64,000 nt of DNA, from contig RFMZ01000267.1 of assembly GCA_009927445.1 (NCBI GenBank), forward strand, positions 1-64,000, read 5' to 3'. Position 1 is the stretch's first letter. Each line of letters opens with the position of its first letter. A model generated the notes under the pieces. The model did no database searches, had not been told where the DNA came from, and saw only the letters and a program-made list of their open reading frames with translations. Below, in pieces: positions 46,068-55,043 of this stretch. This DNA is from Betaproteobacteria bacterium (GTDB lineage Bacteria > Pseudomonadota > Gammaproteobacteria > Burkholderiales > Burkholderiaceae). Made by a program: the position numbers and the translations under genes.

Positions 46068-48653
46068 TTAGACGGTTACGCCATCTGCTAAATCTTTAAA
46101 TTCACTAATTTGATCAAAGTTCATATAGCGATAGATCTCGCTCGATTGACTAATTAAAATATGGTGTTTTTCGAGATACTCTGCAGGCGTTGGGATTCTG
46201 CCAAGTAAGGCGCAGACTGCCGCTAGTTCAGCGGAAGCTAAATACACTTTTGTATCGATACCTAGGCGGTTTGGGAAGTTTCTCGTCGAGGTCGAAACGG
46301 CGGTTGAACCTTTGCGAATTTGTGCTTGGTTACCCATACAGAGTGAACAGCCAGGCATTTCCATCCGCGCGCCAGTTTTACCAAAGCTGCTGTAATAGCC
46401 TTCTTCCGACAAAATCATCGCATCCATTTTGGTTGGTGGGGCGACCCATAAGCGCGTTGGTAAATCATCACGCCCTTCCAAAATTTTGCTAGCGGCGCGG
46501 AAATGGCCAATATTAGTCATACAGGAGCCGATAAAGACTTCGTCGATTTTATTACCTGCAACTTCGGAGAGAAATTTGACGTCATCTGGGTCATTTGGAC
46601 AGGCCATAATTGGCTCCTTGATTTCTGCCAAATCAATTTCAATGACTGTGGCATATTCAGCATCTGGGTCGGCCTTGAGGAGTTCTGGCTTAGCGATCCA
46701 ACTTTCCATGGCTTTAATACGACGGCCTAAAGTCCTTTTATCTTCGTAGTCATTGGCAATCATCCACTTCATGAGGGTGATATTTGAGCGGATATATTCA
46801 ATGATTGGCTCTTTATTGAGGTAGACCGTACAGCCGCCTGCAGAACGCTCGGCAGAGGCATCCGATAATTCGAAGGCTTGTTCGACTTTGAGATCTGGCA
46901 GGCCTTCAATTTCCAAAATTTTTCCAGAGAAAACGTTTTTCTTGCCTTTTTTCTCAACCGTTAAGTGGCCTTGTTTAATGGCATATAAAGGAATGGCATT
47001 GACTAAGTCGCGCAGAGTCACGCCAGGTTGCATTTCCCCTTTAAACCGGACTAAAACAGATTCCGGCATATCGAGTGGCATCACACCAGTCGCAGCACCA
47101 AAAGCGACTAGGCCAGAGCCTGCTGGGAATGAGATGCCAATTGGGAAGCGTGTGTGACTATCGCCCCCAGTACCGACCGTATCTGGCATTAAGAAGCGGT
47201 TCATCCAGCTATGGATGATGCCATCACCAGGGCGTAGGGAGACGCCACCACGATTGGTCATGAAAGTCGGTAATTCACGATGGGTTTTGATATCAACGAG
47301 TTTTGGGTAGGCTGCTGTATGGCAAAAAGATTGCATCACTAGATCAGCTGAAAAACCTAAGCACGCTAAGTCTTTGAGTTCATCTCGAGTCATTGGTCCG
47401 GTTGTGTCCTGTGAGCCAATGGTGCTCATATGTGGCTCACAATAGGTACCTGGGCGAACTCCTTGACCTTCTGGAAAGCCACAAGCTCGGCCAACAACTT
47501 TTTGGGCCAGAGTAAAGCCTTTTTTACTTTCGATCGGGGCTTGGGGTAAGCGAAAGACGGTTGAGGCTGGCAGTCCAAGAGCTTTACGCGCTTTCATAGT
47601 TAGGCCACGGCCGATAATCAGTGGAATACGTCCACCCGCACGGACTTCATCAAAAATAACTTCAGAGCGCATGGTAAAACGAGTGATTTCTTTACCGTCT
47701 TTGAGAGCTTTGCCTTCAAATGGTCGAAGTTCAATCACATCACCCATTTCCATGTGGTTAACATCGAGCTCAATAGGCAGTGCACCAGCATCTTCCATCG
47801 TATTAAAAAAGATCGGGGCAATTTTTGCACCCATACAAACGCCCCCAAAGCGTTTGTTCGGGACAAAAGGAATATCCTGCCCGGTATACCAAAGAACGGA
47901 ATTGGTGGCTGATTTACGCGAGGATCCTGTCCCGACAACGTCGCCTACATAGGCGATCAAGTGGCCTTTTTTCTTCAGTTCCTCAATTTGTTTGAGAGGA
48001 CCTCTTTGGCCAGCCTCGTCGGCATGGATGCCAGGCCGAGGATTTTTAAGCATCGCTAAGGCGTGGAGTGGAATATCTGGGCGGCTCCAAGCATCTGGTG
48101 CTGGGGAGAGGTCATCGGTATTGGTTTCTCCGGTAACCTTAAAGATCGTTACAAATAAGCTTTTAGGAACTTCTGGTCGACTAGTAAACCATTCAGCATT
48201 CGCCCAGCTTTCTAGGACTTCTTTCGCATAGGCATTCCCTTTTTCGGATAACTCTTGAACATCATGAAAGAAATCAAACATCAATAAAGTTTTTTTCAGT
48301 GCAGCTGCAGCAGTTGGTGCACAGCTCGGTTCATTGAGTAAATCAATCAGCGGTTTAATGTTGTAACCACCTAGCATTGTTCCAAGTAATTCAGTGGCTT
48401 TGATTGGGCTAAGTAAGGAGGATTTTTCTTGGCCGGTAGTAATTTTTGCTAAGAATTCAGCTTTGATTTTGGCGGCGTCATCAACCCCTGCTGGCACACG
48501 GTAGGTAATCATTTCAACGAGGGCGGCTTCTTCACCAGACGGTGGGTTTTTGAGTAATTCGACTAAAGCGGTAGTTTGTTGTGGTGATAGTGGAACTGGT
48601 GGGATACCCAAGGCAGCGCGTTCAGCAACATGGGCACGATAAGCTTCTAACAT
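46068..48653 (-). CDS. acnB: Aconitate hydratase B (bifunctional 2-methylisocitrate dehydratase)
   Basis: The 861-residue enzyme isomerises citrate to isocitrate in the citric acid cycle. The N-terminal HEAT-like and swivel domains ([41 protein letters not shown]) come before the iron-sulfur domains, the order unique to AcnB. The 4Fe-4S cysteines lie in [11 protein letters not shown] and [12 protein letters not shown]. Length matches AcnB (865). It is followed by a strong terminator and is probably monocistronic. Confidence 0.97.
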   Translation of the reverse strand: MLEAYRAHVAERAALGIPPVPLSPQQTTALVELLKNPPSGEEAALVEMITYRVPAGVDDAAKIKAEFLAKITTGQEKSSLLSPIKATELLGTMLGGYNIKPLIDLLNEPSCAPTAAAALKKTLLMFDFFHDVQELSEKGNAYAKEVLESWANAEWFTSRPEVPKSLFVTIFKVTGETNTDDLSPAPDAWSRPDIPLHALAMLKNPRPGIHADEAGQRGPLKQIEELKKKGHLIAYVGDVVGTGSSRKSATNSVLWYTGQDIPFVPNKRFGGVCMGAKIAPIFFNTMEDAGALPIELDVNHMEMGDVIELRPFEGKALKDGKEITRFTMRSEVIFDEVRAGGRIPLIIGRGLTMKARKALGLPASTVFRLPQAPIESKKGFTLAQKVVGRACGFPEGQGVRPGTYCEPHMSTIGSQDTTGPMTRDELKDLACLGFSADLVMQSFCHTAAYPKLVDIKTHRELPTFMTNRGGVSLRPGDGIIHSWMNRFLMPDTVGTGGDSHTRFPIGISFPAGSGLVAFGAATGVMPLDMPESVLVRFKGEMQPGVTLRDLVNAIPLYAIKQGHLTVEKKGKKNVFSGKILEIEGLPDLKVEQAFELSDASAERSAGGCTVYLNKEPIIEYIRSNITLMKWMIANDYEDKRTLGRRIKAMESWIAKPELLKADPDAEYATVIEIDLAEIKEPIMACPNDPDDVKFLSEVAGNKIDEVFIGSCMTNIGHFRAASKILEGRDDLPTRLWVAPPTKMDAMILSEEGYYSSFGKTGARMEMPGCSLCMGNQAQIRKGSTAVSTSTRNFPNRLGIDTKVYLASAELAAVCALLGRIPTPAEYLEKHHILISQSSEIYRYMNFDQISEFKDLADGVTV

Positions 48654-48797
48654 CTTTTTCTCCTGAAAATATCAATATGGTGAATGGCTTAGATCTTGGT
48701 ATTGTTGATTACTTGGTCGAGGCAATACAGCATAGTCTGAAGCATCCTCTTCTATTGTAAGCCCAGTTAGGTTAGGGAATTAGAATTTTTCAAGAAT

Positions 48798-49154
48798 TCA
48801 GGTATCAAATTCTGTACCGGGGTACTCGCCATATTGATTTGTAGTAGGTGAGCCCGTTTTGATAGTCCAATAAATCATGATGATGGCGCCAATCAGTGGT
48901 ACTGCGATGATGAGTATCCACCAGCCAGATCGATTAATATCGTGCAAGCGACGAACTTGCACGGCCAAGTTCGGCAAAAAGAGTGCGAGGGTAATGATGC
49001 CCGTAATAGCTCCTTGTTGTTCGATGAAGGTACCGGCGGCTAGATTGACTAAAATAACAAATAAAAAGAACCACCAATACTCTGAGCGGGATGCTCGGCC
49101 ATTAAAATTAGCGTATTTGATAAAACAAGTATGAATAGCTTGATGAAATTGCAT
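48798..49154 (-). CDS. DUF805 family inner-membrane protein
   Basis: The 118-residue protein begins MQFHQAIHTCFIKYANFNGRASRSEYWWFFLFVILVNL and contains LAVQVRRLHDINRSGWWILI, the diagnostic motifs of DUF805 (YhaH-like) proteins. It has about four membrane segments. The open frame begins at a TTG (49175), but the ATG at 49152-49154 with AGGGG upstream reproduces the family start. Function unknown. Confidence 0.9.
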   Translation of the reverse strand: MQFHQAIHTCFIKYANFNGRASRSEYWWFFLFVILVNLAAGTFIEQQGAITGIITLALFLPNLAVQVRRLHDINRSGWWILIIAVPLIGAIIMIYWTIKTGSPTTNQYGEYPGTEFDT

Positions 49155-49258
49155 ATAAACCCCTGATATTTGCAAACCTTAACAAAATTGTAAATTTTGC
49201 CGTTTAATAATTGATGTTTTACTGTACATGAAACATTTATACAGAGGAGAAAAATCAG

Positions 49259-49642
49259 ATGACTTGGGCCTTTTGGTGTATTTTGATTGCAGGTTTATTG
49301 CCATATTTGGGGGCCATGTTTGCTAAATGGGGCTTTAAAGACTTTGACAATGACTATCCCCGCGACTGGTTGGCCCAGCAGACTGGTTTTCGAGCTCGCG
49401 CCAATGCCGCTCAGGCAAATAGTTTTGAATCTTTTCCATTGTTCGCCTCTGCTGTCTTGGTCGCGACCCATTTGCAAGTTCCTACGACCCAAATTGATAG
49501 TTTGGCGACTATATACATCCTCGCCCGAGTCGCTTTTTTGTATTGTTATTTACGAAACTTAGCCACTTACAGGACTATTGCTTGGGTTATTGGTCTTTTG
49601 AGTGTTTGCGGGCTATTTGTTGCTGCGGGTTTGGTTCAATAA
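49259..49642 (+). CDS. MAPEG family membrane protein
   Basis: The 127-residue protein has four hydrophobic helices and the MAPEG pattern AKWGFKDFDNDYPRDW, RANAAQANSFESFPLFASAVLVA and LARVAFLYCYL. Eukaryotic MAPEG members are glutathione-dependent enzymes of eicosanoid metabolism; the bacterial relatives are largely uncharacterised. A good Shine-Dalgarno (GAGGAGAAA) precedes the ATG. It appears to be a single-gene unit. Confidence 0.88.
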   Translation: MTWAFWCILIAGLLPYLGAMFAKWGFKDFDNDYPRDWLAQQTGFRARANAAQANSFESFPLFASAVLVATHLQVPTTQIDSLATIYILARVAFLYCYLRNLATYRTIAWVIGLLSVCGLFVAAGLVQ

Positions 49643-49755
49643 TCAGCTGAACATCCGCCTTAGTATGGCTATGCCTTTGAAAGGGTTGCAGTAGTTCGTG
49701 GTTAAAATTAGACGGTTTTTCTAAAAATGTAATGGAAAGTGATTTGAGGCTCTAG

Positions 49756-50145
49756 ATGACAAGATTGAAGACGATGCAATTTTTTACGCTACTGTTCTTG
49801 GTTGGTTTAGTAGGTAATGCGTATGCCAGCGATGCGGAGGATGAGTTGGCCGATTTTCTTTCTTGGTGCGTCATTGGCGGGGTGCCATTTATTGGCATTA
49901 CCGTATATTGGTTGGTGCATTATTTGCCAGATACCATTGCCAAAAAAAGAAAGCACCCACAACGTGACGCGATTCAGGCCCTTTGCCGGGTGTCTGGTAT
50001 TTTTGGTGGATTTTTATGGCCAATAGCTTTTGTTTGGGCGCATATGAAGCCAGTGGTGCACGAGGTGGTTTATGACCCACAAGACGGCTTAGTTAAATTG
50101 CATCCGAAGGTCAAGTCCGAGACTAACCAGGTAGGCCATGATTAG
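49756..50145 (+). CDS. DUF3302 family membrane protein (YiaW-like)
   Basis: The 129-residue protein has a signal-like first helix (FFTLLFLVGLVGNAYA). Two further helices follow, with the DUF3302 motif HYLPDTIAKKRKHPQRDAIQALC and FLWPIAFVWAHMKP. In E. coli the relative YiaW is encoded next to YiaV, an HlyD-type protein, and here too an HlyD gene overlaps by 8 bp. The pair is therefore a conserved unit. Function is unknown; it may help the adaptor in the inner membrane. Confidence 0.85.
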   Translation: MTRLKTMQFFTLLFLVGLVGNAYASDAEDELADFLSWCVIGGVPFIGITVYWLVHYLPDTIAKKRKHPQRDAIQALCRVSGIFGGFLWPIAFVWAHMKPVVHEVVYDPQDGLVKLHPKVKSETNQVGHD

Positions 50146-51091
50146 TCTTTTATTAGCAGGTTACGCACTCATTACCTGGTTAATATTTATTCGTTGGCGC
50201 TTATTGCCATGGAAAATCTATACGATTATTCCAGTCGTCACTTTTCCAGTGGTTGCTATTGTTGTGATGGTCTTACTCTTAAATGTGTTTGCTCCGACTA
50301 GTAGCGATGTGCGTGTAACGCGCTATGAAGTGCCGATTGTTCCCCAGGTGAAGGGGCGTGTTGTCGAGGTGGCAGTTAAGACGAATCAGCGTGTAAAAAA
50401 AGGTGATTTATTATTTAAGGTGGACCCGACCCAGTACGAATATGTGTTGGCTGGTTTGCGTCCTAAAATCAAATTAGCTAAAAAACGCGTCGCTGAATTT
50501 TCTGCTTTACTGGAGTCTGGGGCTGGTAACCGCTTTGACTTGGAAAAAGCCCGGGCAGATTTAGAGGAGCTCAAAGCACAATTTGATAATGCTTCATGGG
50601 AACTAGGGCAAACGATGGTGGTGGCACCTAGCGATGGCACTGTTATCAATGTGCAGTTGCGCCCAGGTGTGATGGTTACTTCAATACCTATGCGCGCGGT
50701 GATGAGTTTTGTCGAGGACGAGCCACAGGTGTATATGCTGTTTCATCAAAATGAACTACATCAAGTAGTGCCTGGTAACGAGGCAGAGTTCTATATCCCA
50801 ACGCAACCGGGTAAAATTTTTAAAGCGACGGTTGACTCGGTAATTTGGGCTCAAGCGCAGGGCCAAGTCGATGCAAATGGGAATTTACCAAATACTGGTG
50901 TTATTCCAGCGGTACCCAATCGTTTTCCAGTCAAATTAATCATGCACCAGAAACATGAGTCTGAACTGATTGCTGCGGGTGCTATAGGTAATGGAGCAAT
51001 TTATACAGAGCACTTAAAGCCTTTGCATCTGATTCGGAAAACCATGGTTCGAGTCAGCAGTAAGTTGTATTATATTATTCCAAAGGGCTAG
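50138..51091 (+). CDS. HlyD/EmrA-family periplasmic adaptor
   Basis: The 317-residue protein has hydrophobic N-terminal segments (SLLLAGYALITWLIFI and IPVVTFPVVAIVVMVLLLNVF), a biotinyl-lipoyl-like half (VPIVPQVKGRVVEVAVKTNQRVKKGDLLFKVDP), a short coiled-coil (LKPKIKLAKKRVAEFSALLES region), and the second lipoyl half (MVVAPSDGTVINVQLRPGVMV). It is the membrane-fusion subunit of a tripartite exporter. The next gene encodes the outer-membrane channel; no transporter gene accompanies them. Confidence 0.9.
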   Translation: MISLLLAGYALITWLIFIRWRLLPWKIYTIIPVVTFPVVAIVVMVLLLNVFAPTSSDVRVTRYEVPIVPQVKGRVVEVAVKTNQRVKKGDLLFKVDPTQYEYVLAGLRPKIKLAKKRVAEFSALLESGAGNRFDLEKARADLEELKAQFDNASWELGQTMVVAPSDGTVINVQLRPGVMVTSIPMRAVMSFVEDEPQVYMLFHQNELHQVVPGNEAEFYIPTQPGKIFKATVDSVIWAQAQGQVDANGNLPNTGVIPAVPNRFPVKLIMHQKHESELIAAGAIGNGAIYTEHLKPLHLIRKTMVRVSSKLYYIIPKG

Positions 51092-51098
51092 GTTCCTG

Positions 51099-52514
51099 AT
51101 GCTGATGCGCGTTTTATTCTCGAATATGAAACGGGCGAGTATTTTTTTGAGTACAGTCTTATTGTTGTCATGCTCGACCTCTCAGCCTTTGTTGCATGAG
51201 GAAATAGTTCAAAAGGCGCTATCTGGAGTACTAATACCCCCTAAATTTGTAGGGGATGATTCCGGTTTTGTGCCGCAAACTCCGACTGATTGGTTAGAGC
51301 AGTTACAAGATCCTGAGCTAAAAACGTTAATACATGAGGCCTTAGGCAGTAGTCCCGATATGCGCGCTTTCGCTGCGCGTATTGAGCAGTCTGAGGCGAT
51401 GGTGCAAGCCATCAATTCCTCTTTTTATCCAAGTGTTGGTGCCACGGCAAAAGAAGGTGCGAAATTAGGTCTTGGCGGCAGCGGTACATCTGGGTTTTAT
51501 GTTGGTGCAGGCTGGGAAGTTGATTTATGGGGACGGGTCAGGGCTCAAAACGAGAGCGCTAGAAAAAGTGCGCAAGCCATCGTGTTCGAGCAGGAAAGTG
51601 CTCAATTATCATTAATTGCTAATTTAACCAAAACACTTTGGACAGCGCGTAGTTTATCGATGCAACTGTTGATTGCGCAAGATATTGCTCAATCCTCTGT
51701 GGCCTTATTGCAATATGTCAAGCACCGTCAGAAGATTGGTATAGCCTCACGCAATGAGGTACAGATGGCGCAGGCTAACTTAGCATTAGCGCAAGAGGCG
51801 GTTGAAAACGCCCGAACTTCTTATCAAAAGACCTTAATGGCGTTGGATATGTTAGTGGGGAGATATCCAGTAGGTACGGCTTTGAAAAGCCAGGCTTTAC
51901 CTGGCATACCGAATGCCTATGCCAAAGGCCTACCCTCTGAACTTTTGGAGCGTCGGCCTGATATTTTGGCAGCGGCTCTTCGTTTAGATGCGGCGCGTTT
52001 AAATATTGATGAAGCCAAAACTGCGCGTCTTCCCAAGATTAGCTTATCAGCTGGTTTTGGTTTAATTAAGAGTAGCGTATTTGTTTTATCGACGAGTGCT
52101 GCTAATCCGAGCCTTGGAATTGGTTTAGATGTTCCACTGTTTACTGCGGGAGCTTTGGATCAAAAGGTTAAAATGCGTGAAGCTGAAATGGATTTAGCTT
52201 ATGCAAATTATGCCAAAATAGGGCTAGCCGCTTTTAATGAGGTTGAAACTGCCCTGTTATTAGAAAAGAATTGGCGAGTACGATCTGCAGAACTTGAAAA
52301 AGCGTATGCTATACAAGTATTGCAGTTATCTAGTCTTGAAAAAGAGCAGAAAATAGGTCGTATTGATGGTCGTGCGATTGAGCAACAAAAAGCTACCGTT
52401 TTAGGAGCTTTATCCAAATTAGAGCAGAGTAAATTAGAGATCTTAGTACAGCGCATCAATGTTTACTTAGCATTAGGCGGTCCGGTCCAACTTATTGAGA
52501 AGGAAAAGAAATGA
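51099..52514 (+). CDS. Outer membrane efflux lipoprotein (NodT/OprM family)
   Basis: The 471-residue TolC-like channel has a signal peptide ending in a lipobox (LLLSC near residue 25). The OEP repeats follow (DPELKTLIHEALGSSPDMRAFAARIEQSEA; GWEVDLWGRVRAQNESARKSAQA; RRPDILAAALRLDAARLNIDEAKTARLPKISLSAGFG). It would span the outer membrane and dock on the adjacent HlyD protein. Alternative Met starts at 51105 and 51126 would shorten the n-region; no Shine-Dalgarno decides. It overlaps the next gene by 4 bp (ATGA). Confidence 0.92.
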   Translation: MLMRVLFSNMKRASIFLSTVLLLSCSTSQPLLHEEIVQKALSGVLIPPKFVGDDSGFVPQTPTDWLEQLQDPELKTLIHEALGSSPDMRAFAARIEQSEAMVQAINSSFYPSVGATAKEGAKLGLGGSGTSGFYVGAGWEVDLWGRVRAQNESARKSAQAIVFEQESAQLSLIANLTKTLWTARSLSMQLLIAQDIAQSSVALLQYVKHRQKIGIASRNEVQMAQANLALAQEAVENARTSYQKTLMALDMLVGRYPVGTALKSQALPGIPNAYAKGLPSELLERRPDILAAALRLDAARLNIDEAKTARLPKISLSAGFGLIKSSVFVLSTSAANPSLGIGLDVPLFTAGALDQKVKMREAEMDLAYANYAKIGLAAFNEVETALLLEKNWRVRSAELEKAYAIQVLQLSSLEKEQKIGRIDGRAIEQQKATVLGALSKLEQSKLEILVQRINVYLALGGPVQLIEKEKK

Positions 52515-53053
52515 CTAGTAACCCAGGCACACAAATGACGCGTTTCGATAAAATTAAGCAAGGCTTATTTCATGAAGCGAAAAAGTTTTTGGCAGTCAGT
52601 ATTTATTTCGCGATTTGGTTTTTCTCGATTAGCTTAATTACTAAAATGTCTTTAATTCAAAGTGGTGTAGAGCCGACTGAAATTATTTATTCATTTTCGT
52701 TTGCTGTCATACGGGCCTTGATTGTGGCAAAGTTTTTAATTACTGCTGAATTATTATTCCCCATGCGGATTGAAAGTGGTCAACCATTGTTATATCCTTT
52801 AATCAAGCATTCTTTGATTTACACAGCTTTTTTAATTTTCATGGGTTTTGTTGAAAAGGGTTTTGAAGGGCTGTTACATCGTGAAAATTTCTTTGAAGCA
52901 TTACAGCATTTTGGTCATGGTGATCCAAAAGTAATTGCAAGTATTGCCTTTATTTACGGGTTAATTGTTGTCCATTATTTATTTTATAGTGCTTTAGAGT
53001 CTCGTTTTGGGGTCGTTGAGATGCGTAAAATCCTCTTTGGTCATAAAGAGTGA
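52511..53053 (+). CDS. Uncharacterised four-helix inner-membrane protein
   Basis: I do not recognise the 180-residue product. It has four hydrophobic segments: FLAVSIYFAIWFFSISLITK (about 27-46), YSFSFAVIRALIVAKFLITAEL (58-80), LIYTAFLIFMGFVEKGF (100-116) and SIAFIYGLIVVHYLFYSAL (142-161). His- and Gly-rich loops (LQHFGHGDPK) lie between the last two. It overlaps the OMF gene by 4 bp, so it belongs to the HlyD-OMF unit. A role as inner-membrane partner of that system is inference only. Confidence 0.75.
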   Translation: MTSNPGTQMTRFDKIKQGLFHEAKKFLAVSIYFAIWFFSISLITKMSLIQSGVEPTEIIYSFSFAVIRALIVAKFLITAELLFPMRIESGQPLLYPLIKHSLIYTAFLIFMGFVEKGFEGLLHRENFFEALQHFGHGDPKVIASIAFIYGLIVVHYLFYSALESRFGVVEMRKILFGHKE

Positions 53054-53247
53054 TTATTATGAATTTAAGTATAAAATTTTATATATCGTTGCATCAGCGC
53101 GTGTGTAGTAATCGTGTGGTAAATTATTACAAATATAATCTTTATTGGGAATTGATCTAAAAGGATTTAAAAGTTGTATGTTTTTTTTAGTTATTCGAGA
53201 TCTAGAGAAAACTTTTTTCTCTACTTAAGTATAAAGAACGTTTTATT
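53054..53247. other. AT-rich gap upstream of the rfaH remnant
   Basis: This gap is markedly more AT-rich than its surroundings. It contains the 11-base direct repeat TTAAGTATAAA at 53065-53075 and 53225-53235, 160 bp apart. It also has a 9-bp inverted repeat TAGAGAAAA / TTTTCTCTA at 53203-53223, with a 3-base loop, just upstream of the next ORF. I see no gene in it. Confidence 0.6.
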
Positions 53248-53720
53248 ATGAATTGGTATTTGGTCATGTCAAAACCTCGGGAAGAGGATAGAGCCTATGA
53301 GAACTTGGTTTATCAGCAATATAATTGTTATTTGCCTAAAGTTAAAATAGAGAAAATTAAGCAAGGTAAAAAAATTCAATTGCTAGAACCGCTCTTTCCA
53401 CGGTATCTATTTGTTCAGCTCAATTCAAGCACTGATAATTGGGGGCCGGTCCGCTCAACTTTGGGCGTTTCAAATATGGTTCGATTTGGGGATAGCTATG
53501 CCAAAGTTCCCGATAGTGTTATTGAGGATATCAACTATTTTTCCAGTGAGCATCAAGAATCCCTTTTTAAAGCTGGTGAAAGTTAGTAGTCAAGTCAGGA
53601 CCATTCAAAGGGCAGACGGTTGAATTCTTAAGAATAAGTAGTGATTACCGAGCAATGGTACTTCTTGAGCTCTGTCAAAAATTACATCGCGTTTCGATAT
53701 CCCTAGAGGAACTTCAATAA
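53248..53720 (+). pseudogene. rfaH: RfaH-type transcription antiterminator, split by a frameshift
   Basis: The first frame (53248-53586) encodes a NusG N-terminal domain of RfaH type: WYLVMSKPREEDRAYENL, NCYLPKV, EPLFPRYLFVQL, GVSNMVRFG. It stops at TAG 53584-53586. A second frame, one base back, continues without a gap from TTA at 53583: LVVKSGPFKGQTVEFLRIS, then AMVLLELCQKLHRVSISLEEL, ending at TAA 53718-53720. That is the KOW/C-terminal domain of the same protein. Restoring one base near 53580-53583 would give an intact protein of about 157 residues, close to E. coli RfaH (162). RfaH recruits ribosomes and suppresses termination in long envelope-polysaccharide operons with ops elements. 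No recognised programmed-frameshift heptamer is present, so this is a mutation or a sequencing error. Confidence 0.85.
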
Positions 53721-53734
53721 CGAACTTCAATAAA
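53709..53734. repeat. 13-bp direct repeat, two copies, at the 3' end of rfaH
   Basis: GAACTTCAATAAC is followed directly by GAACTTCAATAAA, a one-base difference. The first copy holds the stop of the KOW frame. Confidence 0.85.
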
Positions 53735-53801
53735 AAAAGACTTGAAGCAAGAAACCCGAGGCGCTTGATTAGCCTTATTCGCTATTTCTAGGGTAGCCAG
53801 A

Positions 53802-54770
53802 TTAATCTACTGTAATCTTGCCACTCTTAATCAGTTTTGCCCATTGCGTCATTTGAGTTTTGATAAAGACATCCGCTACTTCGGCGTTCCCTTGAAAAAC
53901 TTCACCCCCTAAAGAATTAACCTTTTCGACAAACTCCGCCGACTGGGTAACTTTGCTAATCCCCTCTGTTAGTTTTTGAAGGATTGTATTTGGCGTTGCA
54001 GCGGGTGCGAAGAGGGCATTCCATTCATAGACTTCATAGCTTACGATACCCGCTTCGGTCATGGTTGGCACGCTTGGCATTGAAGACGCTCTTTTTCGGC
54101 TGGTTACGGCCAGAGCATTGAGTTTTCCAGAATCGACAAATTGTTTGGTCGATGCAACGCTACCAAAAAAAATGGGAACTTGCCCAGCAATGACGTCATT
54201 GAGGGCAGGCCCACCACCCTTGTAGGGGATATGCTGCATTTCTATACCAGTTTGTAGTTCAAATAAAGCTCCAGCCAAGTGTTGAGCTGAGCCATTGCCA
54301 GAAGATGCGTAGGAAATCGTATTGGGTTTATTTTTGGCTATAACCACGAGATCTTTGGCAGACTTTGCAGCAAAATTCGGGTTCACTAAGAGTACATTTG
54401 GGTATTGCGCAAGAACAGCAAGCGTTTTAAAGGCTTTATTGGGGTCATAGGGGAGTTTGGGAAAAAGCGCTGGATTCACCGAATACGAAGAGGCATCGAG
54501 CATGATGGTATAGCCATCGGCTTGACTTTTAGCCACATAACTAGCCGCTATTTGCCCGGTTGCTCCGGGTCTATTTTCAACAATCACAGAACTACCTAAG
54601 ATTTTTCCCAAGGGGCCGGCGATCGTTCTTGCCATTAAATCGGCTGTGCCACCGGGCGGGTAGGTAACGATCAAGCTAATGGTTCTGCTTGGCCATTCTT
54701 GAGCGTTGCTAAGCGCTATGTGTCCTAGTAAAAAGCTAAGGCATATCAGTAATAGAGGCGTTCGGAACAT
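53802..54770 (-). CDS. Bug-family (TctC-like) periplasmic substrate-binding protein
   Basis: The 322-residue protein has a signal peptide ending at ALSNA (residue 23). The Bug/TctC pattern follows: WPSRTISLIVTYPPGGTADLMART, GSSVIVENRPGATGQIAASYVAKSQADGYTI, and LALFELQTGIEMQHIPYKGGGPALNDVIAGQVPIFFGSV. The family binds carboxylated compounds, sometimes for TctAB transporters. No tctAB genes are nearby, as for most orphan Bug proteins in Burkholderiales. Ligand unknown. Confidence 0.92.
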   Translation of the reverse strand: MFRTPLLLICLSFLLGHIALSNAQEWPSRTISLIVTYPPGGTADLMARTIAGPLGKILGSSVIVENRPGATGQIAASYVAKSQADGYTIMLDASSYSVNPALFPKLPYDPNKAFKTLAVLAQYPNVLLVNPNFAAKSAKDLVVIAKNKPNTISYASSGNGSAQHLAGALFELQTGIEMQHIPYKGGGPALNDVIAGQVPIFFGSVASTKQFVDSGKLNALAVTSRKRASSMPSVPTMTEAGIVSYEVYEWNALFAPAATPNTILQKLTEGISKVTQSAEFVEKVNSLGGEVFQGNAEVADVFIKTQMTQWAKLIKSGKITVD

Positions 54771-55043
54771 CGCTATTGAATTAGTTAACGCAGGTTATAA
54801 AGCTGCTTTTTAAATAGGTATTACCCATCATGATTTCACTTAAGCTTTCGTGATGGGTATAAAAAAAAGTAGGGTAGTAAACAACACGAAAAATTCCATC
54901 GATTGAAGTAAAAAGCAGCGTATTTTTTGTAAATTACCCATTACGTCATCCTTTATCTGAATCCTCGTTAGAGTCAATAAATTAAATAAGTACCGTAACT
55001 ATGTGTGCTATTTTGTGTGTGTTTAACTACCCCAAGGACTTTT
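54771..55043. other. Gap between the Bug-type gene and BKACE, with an inverted repeat and a tiny minus-strand ORF
   Basis: An imperfect inverted repeat (TACCCATCATGA at 54822-54833, TCGTGATGGGTA at 54848-54859; 11 of 12 pairs) lies upstream of the Bug-type gene. Its flanks have poly-A on the plus side but no T-run that would make it a terminator in the direction of the genes. On the minus strand 54840-54941 encodes 33 hydrophobic residues (MGNLQKIRCFLLQS...) preceded by AAAGGA at good spacing. It resembles a signal peptide without a mature protein; translation is unproven. Confidence 0.35.

Noticed and set aside
53059..53160. A 33-codon plus-strand ORF starting MNLSIKFY after the 4TM gene
   Set aside because: It has no Shine-Dalgarno and its composition simply follows the AT-rich gap.
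53560..53590. Programmed -1 frameshifting to make full-length RfaH
   Set aside because: No X XXY YYZ slippery heptamer in the zero frame and no clear downstream stem were found, so mutation or sequencing error is simpler.
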